DNA of 64,000 nucleotides from Paraburkholderia sp. BL21I4N1 (GTDB taxonomy: Bacteria > Pseudomonadota > Gammaproteobacteria > Burkholderiales > Burkholderiaceae). A model generated the notes under the pieces. It was not told the DNA's origin. It made no database searches and worked only from the letters and a program-made list of their open reading frames with translations. Position 1 is the stretch's first letter. Each line of letters begins with the position of its first letter. Location: positions 248,001 to 312,000 of the forward strand of contig NZ_PVEN01000004.1 of NCBI RefSeq assembly GCF_002973525.1, written 5' to 3'. Positions 9,407 to 19,386 of the stretch are shown here, one piece after another. The position numbers were made by a program, and so were the translations under genes.

Positions 9407-10567
9407 CTAGAAAAGATCCAATTGAGGATTGTCGCGCGCTGACGGTTCAGCACGCATCGGCGCGACCGGCCGGAAGTGCGACATATCCAGAATGCCGTGG
9501 TCGCGCCGGTTGAGTCCCAAGCGACGCACGGCCTTGTGGAACCGCTGCTTGAGCAGATCCGCCCACAAGCCCTCGCCCTTCATGCGGGAGGCGAAATTCG
9601 CGTCGTAATCCTTGCCGCCGCGCATATCGCGCACGCGGCTCATGACCCGGTCGGCGCGATCGGGGAAATGCGCCGCGAGCCAGTCCTTGAATAGCGGCGC
9701 AACCTCCCACGGCAGACGCAACACGATATAGCTCGCGTTGCTTGCGCCCGCTTCCGTACAAGCCTCCAGGACACGCTCCATATCCGGCTCCGTGACGAAC
9801 GGAATGACCGGCGCAATGCTCACGCCCACCGGAATGCCCGCCTCGCTCAACGTCCGGATGGCGCGCAGCCGCCGCGACGGCGTGGCCGCGCGAGGTTCGA
9901 GCGTGCGTGCGATCTGCGGGTCCAATGTGGTGATGGTAATAGCGGCCATGAATTGGCCGCGCGCCGCCATGGGCGCGAGCAGATCGATATCGCGTTCGAT
10001 CAGCGACGATTTGGTGATCGCCGCAAACGGATGGTTACGCTCGCTGAGCACCTCGATTACCCGGCGCGTGATGCGCAGATCACGCTCGACGGGCTGCCAC
10101 GCGTCCGTATTCACGCCGAGCGCGATCGGCTCCGGCACGTAGGATTTCCTCGACAATTCCCGTTCGAGCAGTTCCGGCGCGTTGATCTTCGCGTAGATCC
10201 GGCTTTCGAAATCGAGCCCCGGCGACAAGCCCAGATAACTATGTGTAGGCCGCGCGAAACAGTAGATGCAGCCATGCTCGCAACCCCGATACGGGTTCAG
10301 CGACACGCTGAACGGAATATCCGGCGACGCATTGCGCGTGAGGATGGTTTTGGCACGCTCCTCGAACACCTGCGTGCGCAATATCTTGGGCTCGCCGTCG
10401 TCGTCTTCCGAGACCGAAACCGATAGCCAGCCGTCGTCGACGGCTTCGCGCTGGTCGACTTCGTAGCGGCCTTGCAGATTCGTCACCGCGCCGCGCCCTT
10501 TGCGGGGCGCCGGCGGGGCGACCGGAAATTCAGGAACGGAGTCGAAGTCGGGATTGGATTGGGTCAC
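9407..10567 (-). CDS. PA0069-family radical SAM protein
   Basis: 386 aa enzyme with the [4Fe-4S] cluster motif CEHGCIYCFARP (CxxxCxxC, around residues 94-102), followed by THSYLGLSPGLDFES. The layout matches the uncharacterised PA0069/spore-photoproduct-lyase-like radical SAM group. SAM-binding beta-strand segments follow (ALGVNTDAWQPVE; FAAITKSSLIERD; ITTLDP). The substrate is unknown. Stands alone, convergent with the TM2 gene (23 bp apart). Confidence 0.85.
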   Translation of the reverse strand: MTQSNPDFDSVPEFPVAPPAPRKGRGAVTNLQGRYEVDQREAVDDGWLSVSVSEDDDGEPKILRTQVFEERAKTILTRNASPDIPFSVSLNPYRGCEHGCIYCFARPTHSYLGLSPGLDFESRIYAKINAPELLERELSRKSYVPEPIALGVNTDAWQPVERDLRITRRVIEVLSERNHPFAAITKSSLIERDIDLLAPMAARGQFMAAITITTLDPQIARTLEPRAATPSRRLRAIRTLSEAGIPVGVSIAPVIPFVTEPDMERVLEACTEAGASNASYIVLRLPWEVAPLFKDWLAAHFPDRADRVMSRVRDMRGGKDYDANFASRMKGEGLWADLLKQRFHKAVRRLGLNRRDHGILDMSHFRPVAPMRAEPSARDNPQLDLF

Positions 10568-10707
10568 GGCTGAAGAGCACGCAGAACGCAGGGCGGGTCA
10601 AAACAGAAACGGCGCAAAACACCTGTATGAATATACAGTGTTTACGCCGTTTGTCGAGTACCGCCAGCCGTACAAGAAATGCCTTAGCCGCCCGCCTTGA
10701 CTTCCCG

Positions 10708-11196
10708 CTAATCCCCCACCGCGATCGTCAGCGTTTCCTTGATCTCTTCCATCACCACGTAGCTCTTCGACTGCACCGCGCCGGGCAACTGCAACAGAAT
10801 GTCCCCCAGCAGTTTGCGGTAATCGGCCATCTCGCCGATGCGCGCCTTGATCAGATAGTCGAAATCGCCCGATACGAGATGGCATTCCAGCACCTCTGGA
10901 ATCTTCTGCACCTCGCGGCGGAACTGGTCGAACATGTTGCCGCTTTTGTGATCGAGCGTGATCTCCACGAACACCAGCAGCGCCGCGCCCAGTTCAGCCG
11001 GATTCACGCGCGCGTGATAGCCGGTGATCACGCCGTCGCGCTCCATCCGCTTGACCCGCTCAATGCACGGTGTAACCGACAACCCGACCTGCTCGGCGAG
11101 GTCTTTCATGGCCATCCGGCCGTCCTGCTGCAGCAGGCGCAGGATCTTGTGATCGAGTTTGTCGAGGGACCGGACCGGTTGGCGCTGTGTACGCAT
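10708..11196 (-). CDS. Lrp/AsnC family regulator, likely of dadA
   Basis: 162 aa. N-terminal winged helix-turn-helix (LDHKILRLLQQDGRMAMKDLAEQVGLSVTPCIERVKRMERDG in pieces; residues ~12-55) followed by an AsnC ligand domain (ALLVFVEITLD; CHLVSGDFDYLIKARIGEM). Divergent from dadA with 168 bp of AT-rich DNA between them, the arrangement of DadR-type activators that sense alanine. The role as dadA regulator is inferred from position. Confidence 0.9.
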   Translation of the reverse strand: MRTQRQPVRSLDKLDHKILRLLQQDGRMAMKDLAEQVGLSVTPCIERVKRMERDGVITGYHARVNPAELGAALLVFVEITLDHKSGNMFDQFRREVQKIPEVLECHLVSGDFDYLIKARIGEMADYRKLLGDILLQLPGAVQSKSYVVMEEIKETLTIAVGD

Positions 11197-11364
11197 GGTG
11201 TATTTGCTGAAAATCTTGAAAATACAATAACAAAACCTACCTGACTGTTAATAGTATAGCGGTTAACACTGGGCGACCCGCGTTGCACCTCGTGAATCGA
11301 ACGAATGCCAACGAATCGACGCACGCGGCGCCCATTCAACCTCTATTGAACAGTCGGAGCAGTT
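11197..11364. promoter_or_regulatory. Divergent promoter region between Lrp-type regulator and dadA
   Basis: 168 bp, markedly AT-rich from 11200 to 11265 (runs such as ATTTGCTGAAAATCTTGAAA and TAATAGTATAG), typical of Lrp-family operators. TATAGC/TAGTAT hexamers near 11252-11260 may be a -10 for dadA. The exact sites cannot be assigned by eye. Confidence 0.5.
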
Positions 11365-12651
11365 ATGCGAGTCGTCGTTTTGGGCAGTGGCGTCGTCGGG
11401 GTGACGAGCGCGTATTACCTGGCGCGCGCGGGTCACGAAGTGACCGTGATCGATCGCGAGGCCGGCCCGGCGCTCGAAACCAGCTTTGCCAACGCCGGCC
11501 AGATCTCGCCGGGCTACGCGTCGCCGTGGGCCGCGCCTGGCGTGCCGCTGAAGGCCGTCAAATGGATGTTCCAGAAGCACGCGCCGCTGGCGATCCGCCT
11601 CGACGGCACGCAGTTCCAATTGCAGTGGATGTGGCAAATGCTGCAGAACTGCACGTCGTCGCGTTATGCGGTGAACAAAGGCCGCATGGTGCGCCTCGCC
11701 GAATACAGCCGCGACTGCCTGCAGGCGCTGCGCGCCGAAACGGGCATCCAGTACGAAGGCCGTACCGGCGGCACGCTGCAAGTGTTCCGCACGCAGCAGC
11801 AGTTCGACGGCGCCGCGAAAGACATCGCCGTGCTGCAGGACGCCAACGTGCCGTATGAGCTGCTGTCGGCGGCCGAACTCGCGCAAGCCGAGCCGGCGCT
11901 CGCCGCCGTGTCGCACAAGCTGACCGGTGGCCTGCGCCTGCCGGGCGACGAAACCGGCGACTGCCAGATGTTCACCACGCGCCTCGCTGCGCTGGCCGAG
12001 CAACTGGGCGTCAAATTTCGCTACAACACGCCGATCGACGCGCTCGCCATGGCCGGCGACCGCATCGCCGGCGTGCAATGCGGCAGCGAACTGGTGCGCG
12101 CGGATTCGTTCGTCGTCGCGCTGGGTTCGTACTCGACCCAATTCCTGTCCGGCCTCGTGAAGATTCCGGTCTACCCGCTCAAGGGTTATTCGATCACCGC
12201 GCCGATCGTCAACGAAGCGGCCGCACCGATCTCCACCGTGCTCGACGAAACCTACAAGATCGCGATCACGCGTTTCGACGACCGGATTCGCGTCGGCGGT
12301 ATGGCCGAGATCGTCGGCTTCGACAAATCGCTGCGTCAGGCGCGCCGCGAAACGCTGGAACTGTGCGTGAACGATCTGTTCCCGGGCGGTGGCGACACGT
12401 CGAAGGCGAGCTTCTGGACCGGCCTGCGCCCCATGACGCCGGACGGCACGCCGATCGTCGGCCGCACTCCCGTGCCGAATCTGTTCCTGAACACGGGTCA
12501 CGGCACGCTGGGCTGGACCATGTCGTGCGGTTCGGGTCAGTTGCTGGCCGACGTGATGTCGGGTAAGCAACCGGTCATCAAAGCGGACGATCTGTCGGTG
12601 CATCGCTATCTCGGCGAGACCGCCGGCGCGCATCGTCCGGCTTACGCCTGA
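11365..12651 (+). CDS. dadA: D-amino acid dehydrogenase, small subunit
   Basis: FAD enzyme of the inner membrane that oxidises D-alanine and other D-amino acids to 2-oxo acids, feeding electrons to the respiratory chain. 428 aa. N-terminal dinucleotide-binding motif [18 protein letters not shown] with the acidic residue at VIDRE, then [22 protein letters not shown], a DadA hallmark. C-terminal FAD contact [14 protein letters not shown] and [21 protein letters not shown]. Normal length. Control by the divergent Lrp-type gene is likely. Confidence 0.97.
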   Translation: MRVVVLGSGVVGVTSAYYLARAGHEVTVIDREAGPALETSFANAGQISPGYASPWAAPGVPLKAVKWMFQKHAPLAIRLDGTQFQLQWMWQMLQNCTSSRYAVNKGRMVRLAEYSRDCLQALRAETGIQYEGRTGGTLQVFRTQQQFDGAAKDIAVLQDANVPYELLSAAELAQAEPALAAVSHKLTGGLRLPGDETGDCQMFTTRLAALAEQLGVKFRYNTPIDALAMAGDRIAGVQCGSELVRADSFVVALGSYSTQFLSGLVKIPVYPLKGYSITAPIVNEAAAPISTVLDETYKIAITRFDDRIRVGGMAEIVGFDKSLRQARRETLELCVNDLFPGGGDTSKASFWTGLRPMTPDGTPIVGRTPVPNLFLNTGHGTLGWTMSCGSGQLLADVMSGKQPVIKADDLSVHRYLGETAGAHRPAYA

Positions 12652-12708
12652 GGTTTAACCCACGCTTCGCGAGAGCGGTTGCTCTGGTGGGTCGCGAAAC
12701 TTGCCAGC

Positions 12709-12743
12709 GCGAAAAAAAAGCGCCCCATGGGGCGCTTTTTTCA
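12709..12743. terminator. Bidirectional terminator between dadA and acyl-CoA dehydrogenase
   Basis: GCGCCCCATGGGGCGC palindrome with A8 on the left and T7 on the right, lying between two convergent genes (stops at 12651 and 12786); it can serve both strands. Confidence 0.92.
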
Positions 12744-12785
12744 TGCCGGCGCGTTAAGCGTTATGCCCAACGCGATCAAGCAACA

Positions 12786-14576
12786 TCAGAACTGATCGTC
12801 CGACAAAGCCAGCACGCTCTCGCCGCCCTTGGCGCTAACGATCGACGCCTCGAGCGCCGACGCCAGCGGCAACACATGCTCCGCATAGAACTGCGCGGTC
12901 GCGATCTTCGCGCCGTAGAACGCCGGATCTTCGTCGCTCTTCTTCGTCGCGGCCAGCAATGCACGCGCCATCTGCCAGCCGCCCAGCACGACGCCCGCCA
13001 GCTTCAGATAAGGCACGCTGCCAGCAAACACCGCGTTCGGATCGCCCTTGGTATTGGCCAGCACGTAGTCCACCGCCGAGTTCAACGCGTCGTGGCCTTG
13101 CGCCAGATACTTCTTCATCGAGTCGAACGCCGGGCCTGATTGCGCGCCGAGCGCTTCGACCGTGCGCGCCACGTCGCCGAGCAGCGACTTCGCAACCTTG
13201 CCGCCGTCACGCAGGGTCTTGCGGCCGATCAGGTCGTTGGCCTGAATCGCCGTCGTGCCCTCGTAGATCGGCAGAATGCGCGCGTCGCGGTAGTACTGCG
13301 CCGCGCCGGTTTCTTCAATGAAACCCATGCCACCATGCACCTGCACGCCGAGGCTCGTCACGTCGATGGAAAGCTCCGTGCTCCAGCCCTTCACGATCGG
13401 CACGAGAAACTCGTAGATTGCCTGATGCTCGGCGCGCGTCGCGTCGTCGGGATGACGATGCGCGACGTCGCAATGCGCCGCGGCGACATAAGCCAGCGCG
13501 CGCGACGCTTCGGTGAGGCCACGCATCGTCGCGAGCATGCGGCGCACGTCCGGATGCTGGATGATCGCGACCGACTGCTTCGCGGAGCCATCTACCGGAC
13601 GGCTCTGCACGCGATCTTTCGCATACGCGACCGCCTTCTGATACGCGCGATCCGACACGCCGACGCCCTGCATGCCGACCGCGAAACGCGCCGCGTTCAT
13701 CATGATGAACATGTACTCGAGGCCGCGATTTTCTTCGCCGATCAGATGTCCGATCGCGCCGCCGTGATCGCCGAATTGCAGCACCGCCGTCGGGCTCGCC
13801 TTGATGCCGAGCTTGTGCTCGATCGACACGCAATGCACATCATTGCGCTCGCCGAGCGAACCGTCTTCATTGACGAGAAACTTCGGCACGATAAACAGCG
13901 AAATGCCCTTCACGCCTTCCGGCGCATTCGGCGTGCGCGCCAGCACGAGATGGGCGATGTTCTTCGCCATGTCGTGCTCGCCCCACGTGATGAAAATCTT
14001 CGTGCCGAACAGCTTGAACGACCCGTCACCCTGCGGCTCGGCGCGCGTGCGCACCAGCGCGAGGTCGGAGCCGGCTTGCGGCTCGGTCAGATTCATCGTG
14101 CCGGTCCATTCGCCTGAAATCAGCTTGGGCACGTAGGTTTGTTTCTGCGCTTCGGTGCCGGCGGTGAGCAGCGCTTCGATCGCGCCGTCGGTCAGCAGCG
14201 GGCACAGCGCGAACGACAGGTTCGACGCATTGAGCATCTCGATGCAAGGCGTGGCGATCAGCTTCGGCAGGCCCTGGCCTTCGTATTCCACCGGATGCTG
14301 CAAACCTTGCCAGCCGCCTTCGCCGAACTGGCGAAAGGCGTCCTTGAAGCCGGGCGTCGCGGTGACGACGCCGTCTTTCCAGCTGCTCGGATTGCGATCG
14401 CCCTCGACGTTCAGCGGCGCCAGCACTTCGCCGCACAGTTTCGCCGACTCGTCGAGCACGGCCTGGGCCGTGTCGAAGTTAGCGTCTTCGAAGCCCGGCA
14501 GCGTCGCGATTTCGTCGAGACCGGCCAGTTCTTTCATCACGAACAGCATGTCCTTGATGGGCGCCGTATAGCTCAT
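12786..14576 (-). CDS. Acyl-CoA dehydrogenase with C-terminal extension domain
   Basis: FAD flavoenzyme that alpha,beta-desaturates acyl-CoA and passes electrons to ETF. 596 aa, longer than short-chain ACADs (~380); belongs to the ~600 aa group with an N-terminal cap and a C-terminal domain (DmdC/3-methylmercaptopropionyl-CoA dehydrogenase-like). Visible: MNLTEPQAGSDLALVRT, KIFITWGEHD, VHGGMGFIEETGAAQYYRDARILPIYEGTT (catalytic-loop and FAD region). Chain length specificity cannot be read. Downstream of etfBA on the same strand but separated by a terminator hairpin; the pairing with ETF is functional. Confidence 0.93.
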   Translation of the reverse strand: MSYTAPIKDMLFVMKELAGLDEIATLPGFEDANFDTAQAVLDESAKLCGEVLAPLNVEGDRNPSSWKDGVVTATPGFKDAFRQFGEGGWQGLQHPVEYEGQGLPKLIATPCIEMLNASNLSFALCPLLTDGAIEALLTAGTEAQKQTYVPKLISGEWTGTMNLTEPQAGSDLALVRTRAEPQGDGSFKLFGTKIFITWGEHDMAKNIAHLVLARTPNAPEGVKGISLFIVPKFLVNEDGSLGERNDVHCVSIEHKLGIKASPTAVLQFGDHGGAIGHLIGEENRGLEYMFIMMNAARFAVGMQGVGVSDRAYQKAVAYAKDRVQSRPVDGSAKQSVAIIQHPDVRRMLATMRGLTEASRALAYVAAAHCDVAHRHPDDATRAEHQAIYEFLVPIVKGWSTELSIDVTSLGVQVHGGMGFIEETGAAQYYRDARILPIYEGTTAIQANDLIGRKTLRDGGKVAKSLLGDVARTVEALGAQSGPAFDSMKKYLAQGHDALNSAVDYVLANTKGDPNAVFAGSVPYLKLAGVVLGGWQMARALLAATKKSDEDPAFYGAKIATAQFYAEHVLPLASALEASIVSAKGGESVLALSDDQF

Positions 14577-14602
14577 TTCAGTTCTCCTCCTGTCTTCGAT
14601 AT

Positions 14603-14638
14603 AAAAAGGGCGCCGGACTTGATCGGTCCCGCGCCCTT
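14603..14638 (-). terminator. Terminator after etfA
   Basis: On the minus strand a GGGCGC...GCGCCC stem (12 bp with one mismatch, 7-nt loop) followed by U5, between the etfA stop (14679) and the acyl-CoA dehydrogenase start (14576). The dehydrogenase therefore depends on read-through or its own promoter. Confidence 0.8.
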
Positions 14639-14678
14639 CGCTGTTGCTGCCAGACGCCTTCAGACGGCGCTGCGGTGT

Positions 14679-15614
14679 TTAACCGAGTTCGCTCACGAAC
14701 TCCGGCACGACCGTGAACAGATCGCCCACCAGACCGTAATCGGCGACGCTGAAAATCGGCGCTTCCGGATCTTTATTGATCGCGACGATCACCTTCGAGT
14801 CTTTCATACCGGCCAGATGCTGGATCGCACCCGAGATGCCGACTGCCACATACAGTTGCGGCGCGACGATCTTGCCGGTCTGGCCGACCTGATAGTCGTT
14901 CGGCACGAAGCCCGCGTCGACCGCTGCGCGCGAGGCGCCGAGCGCTGCGTTCAACTTGTCGGCCAGCGGTTCCAGCACCTTGGTGTAGTTCTCGCCGTTG
15001 CCGAGACCCCGGCCACCCGAGACGATGATCTTCGCCGACGTCAGTTCAGGACGGTCCAGCTTCGTCACTTCGCGGCTCACGAACTGCGAGACGCCGCTGT
15101 CTGCCGCTGCGTCGATCTTCTCGACCGCTGCGCTGCCGCCTTCGGCTGCGACCGGATCGAAACCGGTCGAGCGCACCGTGATGACCTTGATCGGGTCGGC
15201 CGATTGCACCGTGGCGATCGCGTTGCCGGCGTAGATCGGACGCTCGAACGTGTCGGCGCTATCTACTGCGGTGATGTCGCTGATCTGCGCGACGTCGAGC
15301 TTCGCGGCGATACGCGGCGCGACGTTTTTGCCGTACGCGGTGGCCGGTGCCAGAATGTGCGTGTAGTTCTTCGCGATGGTCAGCACCGTCGCTTCGACGT
15401 TTTCCGCGAGACCTGCCTCGAGTTGCGGTGCGTCGGCGAGCAGCACCTTGCTGACGCCGGCGATCTTCGCCGCTGCATCCGCCGCGCCTTGCGCATTGTG
15501 ACCCGCCACCAGCACGTGAATATCGCCGCCGATCTTCTGCGCGGCGGCAATCGTGTTCAACGTCGCGGCTTTAATCGACGCGCCGTCGTGTTCTGCAATA
15601 ACCAGATTCGTCAT
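14679..15614 (-). CDS. etfA: Electron transfer flavoprotein alpha subunit
   Basis: FAD-carrying subunit of ETF, which takes electrons from acyl-CoA dehydrogenases to ETF:quinone oxidoreductase. 311 aa. N-terminal domain starts [14 protein letters not shown]; the C-terminal FAD-binding domain shows [38 protein letters not shown], and [17 protein letters not shown] with [13 protein letters not shown]. Follows etfB by 22 bp in the same leftward operon. Confidence 0.97.
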   Translation of the reverse strand: MTNLVIAEHDGASIKAATLNTIAAAQKIGGDIHVLVAGHNAQGAADAAAKIAGVSKVLLADAPQLEAGLAENVEATVLTIAKNYTHILAPATAYGKNVAPRIAAKLDVAQISDITAVDSADTFERPIYAGNAIATVQSADPIKVITVRSTGFDPVAAEGGSAAVEKIDAAADSGVSQFVSREVTKLDRPELTSAKIIVSGGRGLGNGENYTKVLEPLADKLNAALGASRAAVDAGFVPNDYQVGQTGKIVAPQLYVAVGISGAIQHLAGMKDSKVIVAINKDPEAPIFSVADYGLVGDLFTVVPEFVSELG

Positions 15615-15636
15615 TTCGTCTGTCTCCGCGTTTCTC

Positions 15637-16386
15637 TTAAAGCACCTTGGCTTCAGTCTTCAGCTTCTCGACCAGCGTCTTCACGTCCGGCACCTTCACA
15701 CCGGCGGAACGCTTGGGCGGCTCGACGACTTTCAGCGTCTTCAGGCGCGGCGACACGTCAACGCCGAGGTCTTCCGGCTTGATCGTTTCCAGCGGCTTTT
15801 TCTTCGCCTTCATGATGTTCGGCAGCGTCACGTAGCGCGGCTCGTTCAGGCGCAGGTCGGTGGTGATCACGGCCGGCAGCGTCAGCGACAGCGTTTCCGC
15901 GCCGCCATCCACTTCGCGCGACACCGTCGCTTTACCGTCGGCCACCACCACCTTCGACGCGAACGTTGCTTGCGGCAGATTCGCCAGCGCAGCCAGCATC
16001 TGGCCGGTCTGGTTCGAATCGTCGTCGATAGCCTGTTTGCCGAGGATGACCAACTGCGGCTGTTCCTTGTCGACCAGCGCCTTCAGCAGCTTGGCGACCG
16101 CCAGCGGCTGCAGTTCTTCAGTCGACTCGATCAGGATCGCGCGATCCGCGCCGATCGCCAGCGCGGTGCGCAGCGTTTCCTGCGATTGCGTCACGCCCGC
16201 CGACACGGCGATCACTTCGGTCGCCACGCCCGCTTCGCGCAGACGCACGGCTTCTTCAACCGCGATTTCGTCGAACGGATTCATCGACATCTTCACGTTC
16301 GCGATGTCGACACCCGTGCCGTCCGATTTGACTCGAACTTTCACGTTGTAATCGACCACTCTCTTCACTGGCACCAGGATTTTCAT
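15637..16386 (-). CDS. etfB: Electron transfer flavoprotein beta subunit
   Basis: AMP-binding partner of EtfA; 249 aa. Start at ATG 16386 gives [19 protein letters not shown] and has GGAG 7 nt upstream; a GTG two codons earlier is less likely. Conserved blocks [50 protein letters not shown] (the beta-subunit signature loop) and [23 protein letters not shown] are present. First gene of etfBA; a 12-bp palindrome upstream may be an operator. Confidence 0.97.
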   Translation of the reverse strand: MKILVPVKRVVDYNVKVRVKSDGTGVDIANVKMSMNPFDEIAVEEAVRLREAGVATEVIAVSAGVTQSQETLRTALAIGADRAILIESTEELQPLAVAKLLKALVDKEQPQLVILGKQAIDDDSNQTGQMLAALANLPQATFASKVVVADGKATVSREVDGGAETLSLTLPAVITTDLRLNEPRYVTLPNIMKAKKKPLETIKPEDLGVDVSPRLKTLKVVEPPKRSAGVKVPDVKTLVEKLKTEAKVL

Positions 16387-16510
16387 GCACACGCTCCAAA
16401 GTTACGAATACGTCAACCCAGCGAACATTATAGCGACTGCCCTTGCGGCAGCCGCGTCGCGGGCGCTCTAGCAGGAGGATATCGCTCCTCAGCGGCGTGA
16501 CGGCAATAAC

Positions 16511-16522
16511 GAACGATCGTTC
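16511..16522. promoter_or_regulatory. Palindrome GAACGATCGTTC upstream of etfBA
   Basis: Perfect 12-bp inverted repeat, 125 bp upstream of the etfB start and just before the metQ terminator. Shape and position suit an operator for a TetR-type repressor of fatty-acid oxidation genes, but the protein that binds it is not identified here. Confidence 0.45.
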
Positions 16523-16533
16523 TATTTTAATCT

Positions 16534-16562
16534 CGAAAAAACCCGGGTGACAACCCCGGGTC
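16534..16562 (-). terminator. Terminator of the metNIQ operon
   Basis: ACCCGGG/CCCGGGT hairpin with a 7-nt loop, followed on the minus strand by a U6 run; about 75 bp after the metQ stop. Confidence 0.88.
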
Positions 16563-16637
16563 CCGATTCACGACTCTAATTTTGCATTGCCGTCTTGTCT
16601 TACTACGTTTGCGCTACTCCGTATGAGGGATGCCGGA

Positions 16638-17435
16638 TCACCACGCGGTGATTACCGACCCGCCAAATTTTGTCGCCACGAACTGCTTCACTTCCGGCGA
16701 ATGGTACGCGGCGATCAGCTTGGCGACCCACGGCTTGTCCTTGTCTTCCGCGCGGATCGCGATGATGTTCACATACGGACCCTTCGGATCTTCCGCGGCG
16801 ATCGCGTCCTTTTTGGGGTTCAGACCGGCTTCCATCGCGAAGTTGGTGTTGATCGCAGCGGCGTCCACGTCGTTGAGCGAACGCGGAATCTGCGCGGCAT
16901 CGAGTTCGACGATCTTCAGCTTGCGCGGATTGTCGACGATGTCGAGCGGCGTCGCCTTCAGGCCGGCATCGGCGCGCAGTTTCAGCAAACCTTGCTTCTG
17001 CAGCAACAACAGCGCCCGGCCGCCGTTGGTCGGATCGTTCGGCACGGCGATCTTCGCGCCGGGCTGCAACTCGGCGAGCGTCTTCACTTTCTTCGAATAG
17101 ATACCCATCGGGTAGGTGACGGTATCGGCGATACGGATCAGCTTATAGCCGCGGTCCCTCACCTGCGCCTGCAAGTACGGGTCGTGCTGGTAGCTGTTCG
17201 CGTCCAGATCGCCGGCGGCGAGCGCCGCGTTAGGCTGCACGTAGTCGGCGAATTCGATGATCTTGATGTTCAGACCGTTCTTTGCGGCGACCGTCTTCAC
17301 GACTTCCATGATCTGCGCGTGCGGGCCGCCGGTGACGCCGACCTTGATCGAGTCTTCGGCGTGAGCCGCACTGGCGGCGAACAGCGACGCGGCGCCGAGC
17401 AGGGCGGCGAGCTTGAGAATCAAACGACGTTGCAT
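16638..17435 (-). CDS. metQ: MetQ/NlpA-family methionine-binding protein
   Basis: Periplasmic substrate-binding component of the methionine ABC importer; 265 aa. Start at ATG 17435 (AAAGG 6 nt upstream) gives a typical signal peptide MQRRLILKLAALLGAASLF ending in AHA before EDSIKVGVT. Body shows GPHAQIMEVVKTVAAKNGL, IIEFADYVQPNAALAAGDLDANSYQHDPYLQ and IPNDP-like VPNDPTNGGRALLLL. No lipobox cysteine is present, unlike E. coli MetQ, so the mature protein should be soluble. Last gene of metN-metI-metQ. Confidence 0.93.
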   Translation of the reverse strand: MQRRLILKLAALLGAASLFAASAAHAEDSIKVGVTGGPHAQIMEVVKTVAAKNGLNIKIIEFADYVQPNAALAAGDLDANSYQHDPYLQAQVRDRGYKLIRIADTVTYPMGIYSKKVKTLAELQPGAKIAVPNDPTNGGRALLLLQKQGLLKLRADAGLKATPLDIVDNPRKLKIVELDAAQIPRSLNDVDAAAINTNFAMEAGLNPKKDAIAAEDPKGPYVNIIAIRAEDKDKPWVAKLIAAYHSPEVKQFVATKFGGSVITAW

Positions 17436-17467
17436 GATGGACCTTTCCAAACCTGATGATGCTGTTG

Positions 17468-18121
17468 TTATTTATGGCTCAAACGACGCACGAGCCAATC
17501 CCCGAACGACTGCACCAGTTGCACGAAGACGATCAGGATCACCACGACCGTCAACATGACTTCCGGCAGAAACCGCTGATACCCGTAACGAATGCCCAGA
17601 TCGCCGAGACCGCCGCCGCCGATCGCGCCGGCCATCGCCGAATAGCCGACCAGCGAGACGAACGTGATCGTCAGCCCGGCCACCACGCCCGGCAGCGATT
17701 CCGGCAGCAGCACCTTGAAGACGATCTGGCTGGTGGTCGCGCCCATGGCTTGCGCGGCTTCGATCAGCCCGCGGTCGACCTCGCGCAGCGCGGTTTCCAC
17801 CAGACGCGCGATGAACGGCGCGGCGGCGATCGTTAGCGGCACCACGGCGGCGGCCGTGCCGATCGACGAACCGACGATCAGGCGCGTGAACGGAATCACC
17901 GCGACCAGCAGGATGATGAACGGCGTCGAACGCACCGCATTGACGATCACGCCCATCACGCGATTCACCGCGATGTTCTGCAACACACCCTGACGATCGG
18001 TCAGGTACAGCAACACGCCGAGCGGCAAACCCACCGCCGCGCCGACCAGTCCGGAAATGCCCACCATCACGAGCGTTTCCCAGAACGACTGGACGAACAT
18101 ATCGAACATTTCACTCAACAT
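17468..18121 (-). CDS. metI: Methionine ABC transporter permease
   Basis: Inner-membrane permease, 217 aa, with about five spans. Start at ATG 18121 ([17 protein letters not shown]) matches the family; the reading frame upstream is inside metN. The coupling loop to the ATPase is visible as [24 protein letters not shown] (EAA motif, about residues 125-145). Overlaps the end of metN by 11 bp, indicating translational coupling. Confidence 0.95.
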   Translation of the reverse strand: MLSEMFDMFVQSFWETLVMVGISGLVGAAVGLPLGVLLYLTDRQGVLQNIAVNRVMGVIVNAVRSTPFIILLVAVIPFTRLIVGSSIGTAAAVVPLTIAAAPFIARLVETALREVDRGLIEAAQAMGATTSQIVFKVLLPESLPGVVAGLTITFVSLVGYSAMAGAIGGGGLGDLGIRYGYQRFLPEVMLTVVVILIVFVQLVQSFGDWLVRRLSHK

Positions 18122-19145
18122 ACGAAAGCTCCTCCACCACCACACCCTGTTCACGCAGATACGTCAGCGCCTGCGCCACCTTCGTAGGTTCGCCGCCCGC
18201 GAGCACCGCGAGCGAGCCGAACGCCTGCCCCTGGATTTCGTCGATCTGGCCGTGCAGGATGTTGAAGTCGAGCTCGTAGCGGCGAATCGTCTCCGACAGG
18301 ATCGGCTGGTCGACACCCGACCCGGTGAAGGCCAGACGCAGCAAATGGCCGCTGCCGGTCTTCAGGCGTTCGGCGACGCGCGCTTTCATGGCGGGCGGCA
18401 GTTCCTGCGCGATCACGTCGCCGATCAAGGCGCGCGTGACTTCGTGATGCGGTTGCAGGAACACGTCGATCACCTTGCCCTCTTCGACCACACGGCCCGC
18501 GTCCAGCACCGCGACGCGGTCGCAGACCTGCTTGATCACGTCCATCTGGTGGGTGATCAGCACGATCGTCAGGTTCAGTTCGCGATTGATGCGTTTGAGC
18601 AGATCGAGAATCGCGCGGGTCGTTTCGGGGTCGAGCGCGGAGGTCGCTTCGTCGGAGAGCAGCACTTTCGGCTTGCTCGCCAGCGCACGCGCGATGCCGA
18701 CGCGCTGCTTCTGGCCGCCGCTGATCTGCGCCGGATAGCGGTCTTTCTGCGCCGACAGGCCGACCAGGTCGAGCAGCGGCAGCACGTTCGCTTCGATCTC
18801 GGCGCGCTTCATGCCGGCGAGTTCGAGCGGCAGCGCGACGTTCTCGTACACGGTGCGCGACGACAGCAGGTTGAAGTGCTGGAAGATCATGCCGATTTCG
18901 CGGCGCGCTTCGCGCAGTTGGGCGGCGGGCAGCGTGGTCAAATCGCGGCCGTTGACGACGATATTGCCTTCGGACGGGCGGGTCAGCAGGTTGAGCGTAC
19001 GGACGAGCGTGCTCTTGCCCGCCCCGCTACGGCCGATGATGCCGAACACTTCACCCGCCGGAATCGACAGGTTGACGTTGTGCAGCGCCTCGACCCAGCC
19101 CCGGGGTCCGGCGAAGCGCTGGGAGATATTGCGTATTTCGATCAT
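18111..19145 (-). CDS. metN: Methionine ABC transporter ATP-binding protein
   Basis: ATPase of the MetNIQ importer, 344 aa. Start at ATG 19145 gives [11 protein letters not shown]. Walker [16 protein letters not shown] (near residue 38), Q-loop FQHFNLL, signature [15 protein letters not shown], Walker [16 protein letters not shown]-loop LITHQMD. The C-terminal ~100 aa form the NIL/ACT-like domain ([39 protein letters not shown] in segments), which binds methionine and gives trans-inhibition in the E. coli homologue. Confidence 0.96.
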   Translation of the reverse strand: MIEIRNISQRFAGPRGWVEALHNVNLSIPAGEVFGIIGRSGAGKSTLVRTLNLLTRPSEGNIVVNGRDLTTLPAAQLREARREIGMIFQHFNLLSSRTVYENVALPLELAGMKRAEIEANVLPLLDLVGLSAQKDRYPAQISGGQKQRVGIARALASKPKVLLSDEATSALDPETTRAILDLLKRINRELNLTIVLITHQMDVIKQVCDRVAVLDAGRVVEEGKVIDVFLQPHHEVTRALIGDVIAQELPPAMKARVAERLKTGSGHLLRLAFTGSGVDQPILSETIRRYELDFNILHGQIDEIQGQAFGSLAVLAGGEPTKVAQALTYLREQGVVVEELSYVE

Positions 19146-19386
19146 GGAAAAACGAAACGGCGGAGTTTGTCTGCGAGCGTTGTGTGCTCCGGACAAGCGG
19201 CCGCCGTTGCTTTTATTGGGATTTGAGGCGGCAATTCTACCGCAGCGACGTCATTCCCTTTAATAATCAATTGCGCGCTTTTTATAACCTGAGAGCATTA
19301 GAGGCCTGCCCGGTACGCGATGCTCGCGTGCGTCGCGTGGCAGCGACTATGATCGGGCGGAACAAAATCAGGATAAGACGACGGCC

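Noticed and set aside
14139..15782. 547-codon antisense frame across acyl-CoA dehydrogenase and etfA
   Set aside because: Spans two clear genes on the other strand and an obvious terminator; composition is that of a shadow frame.
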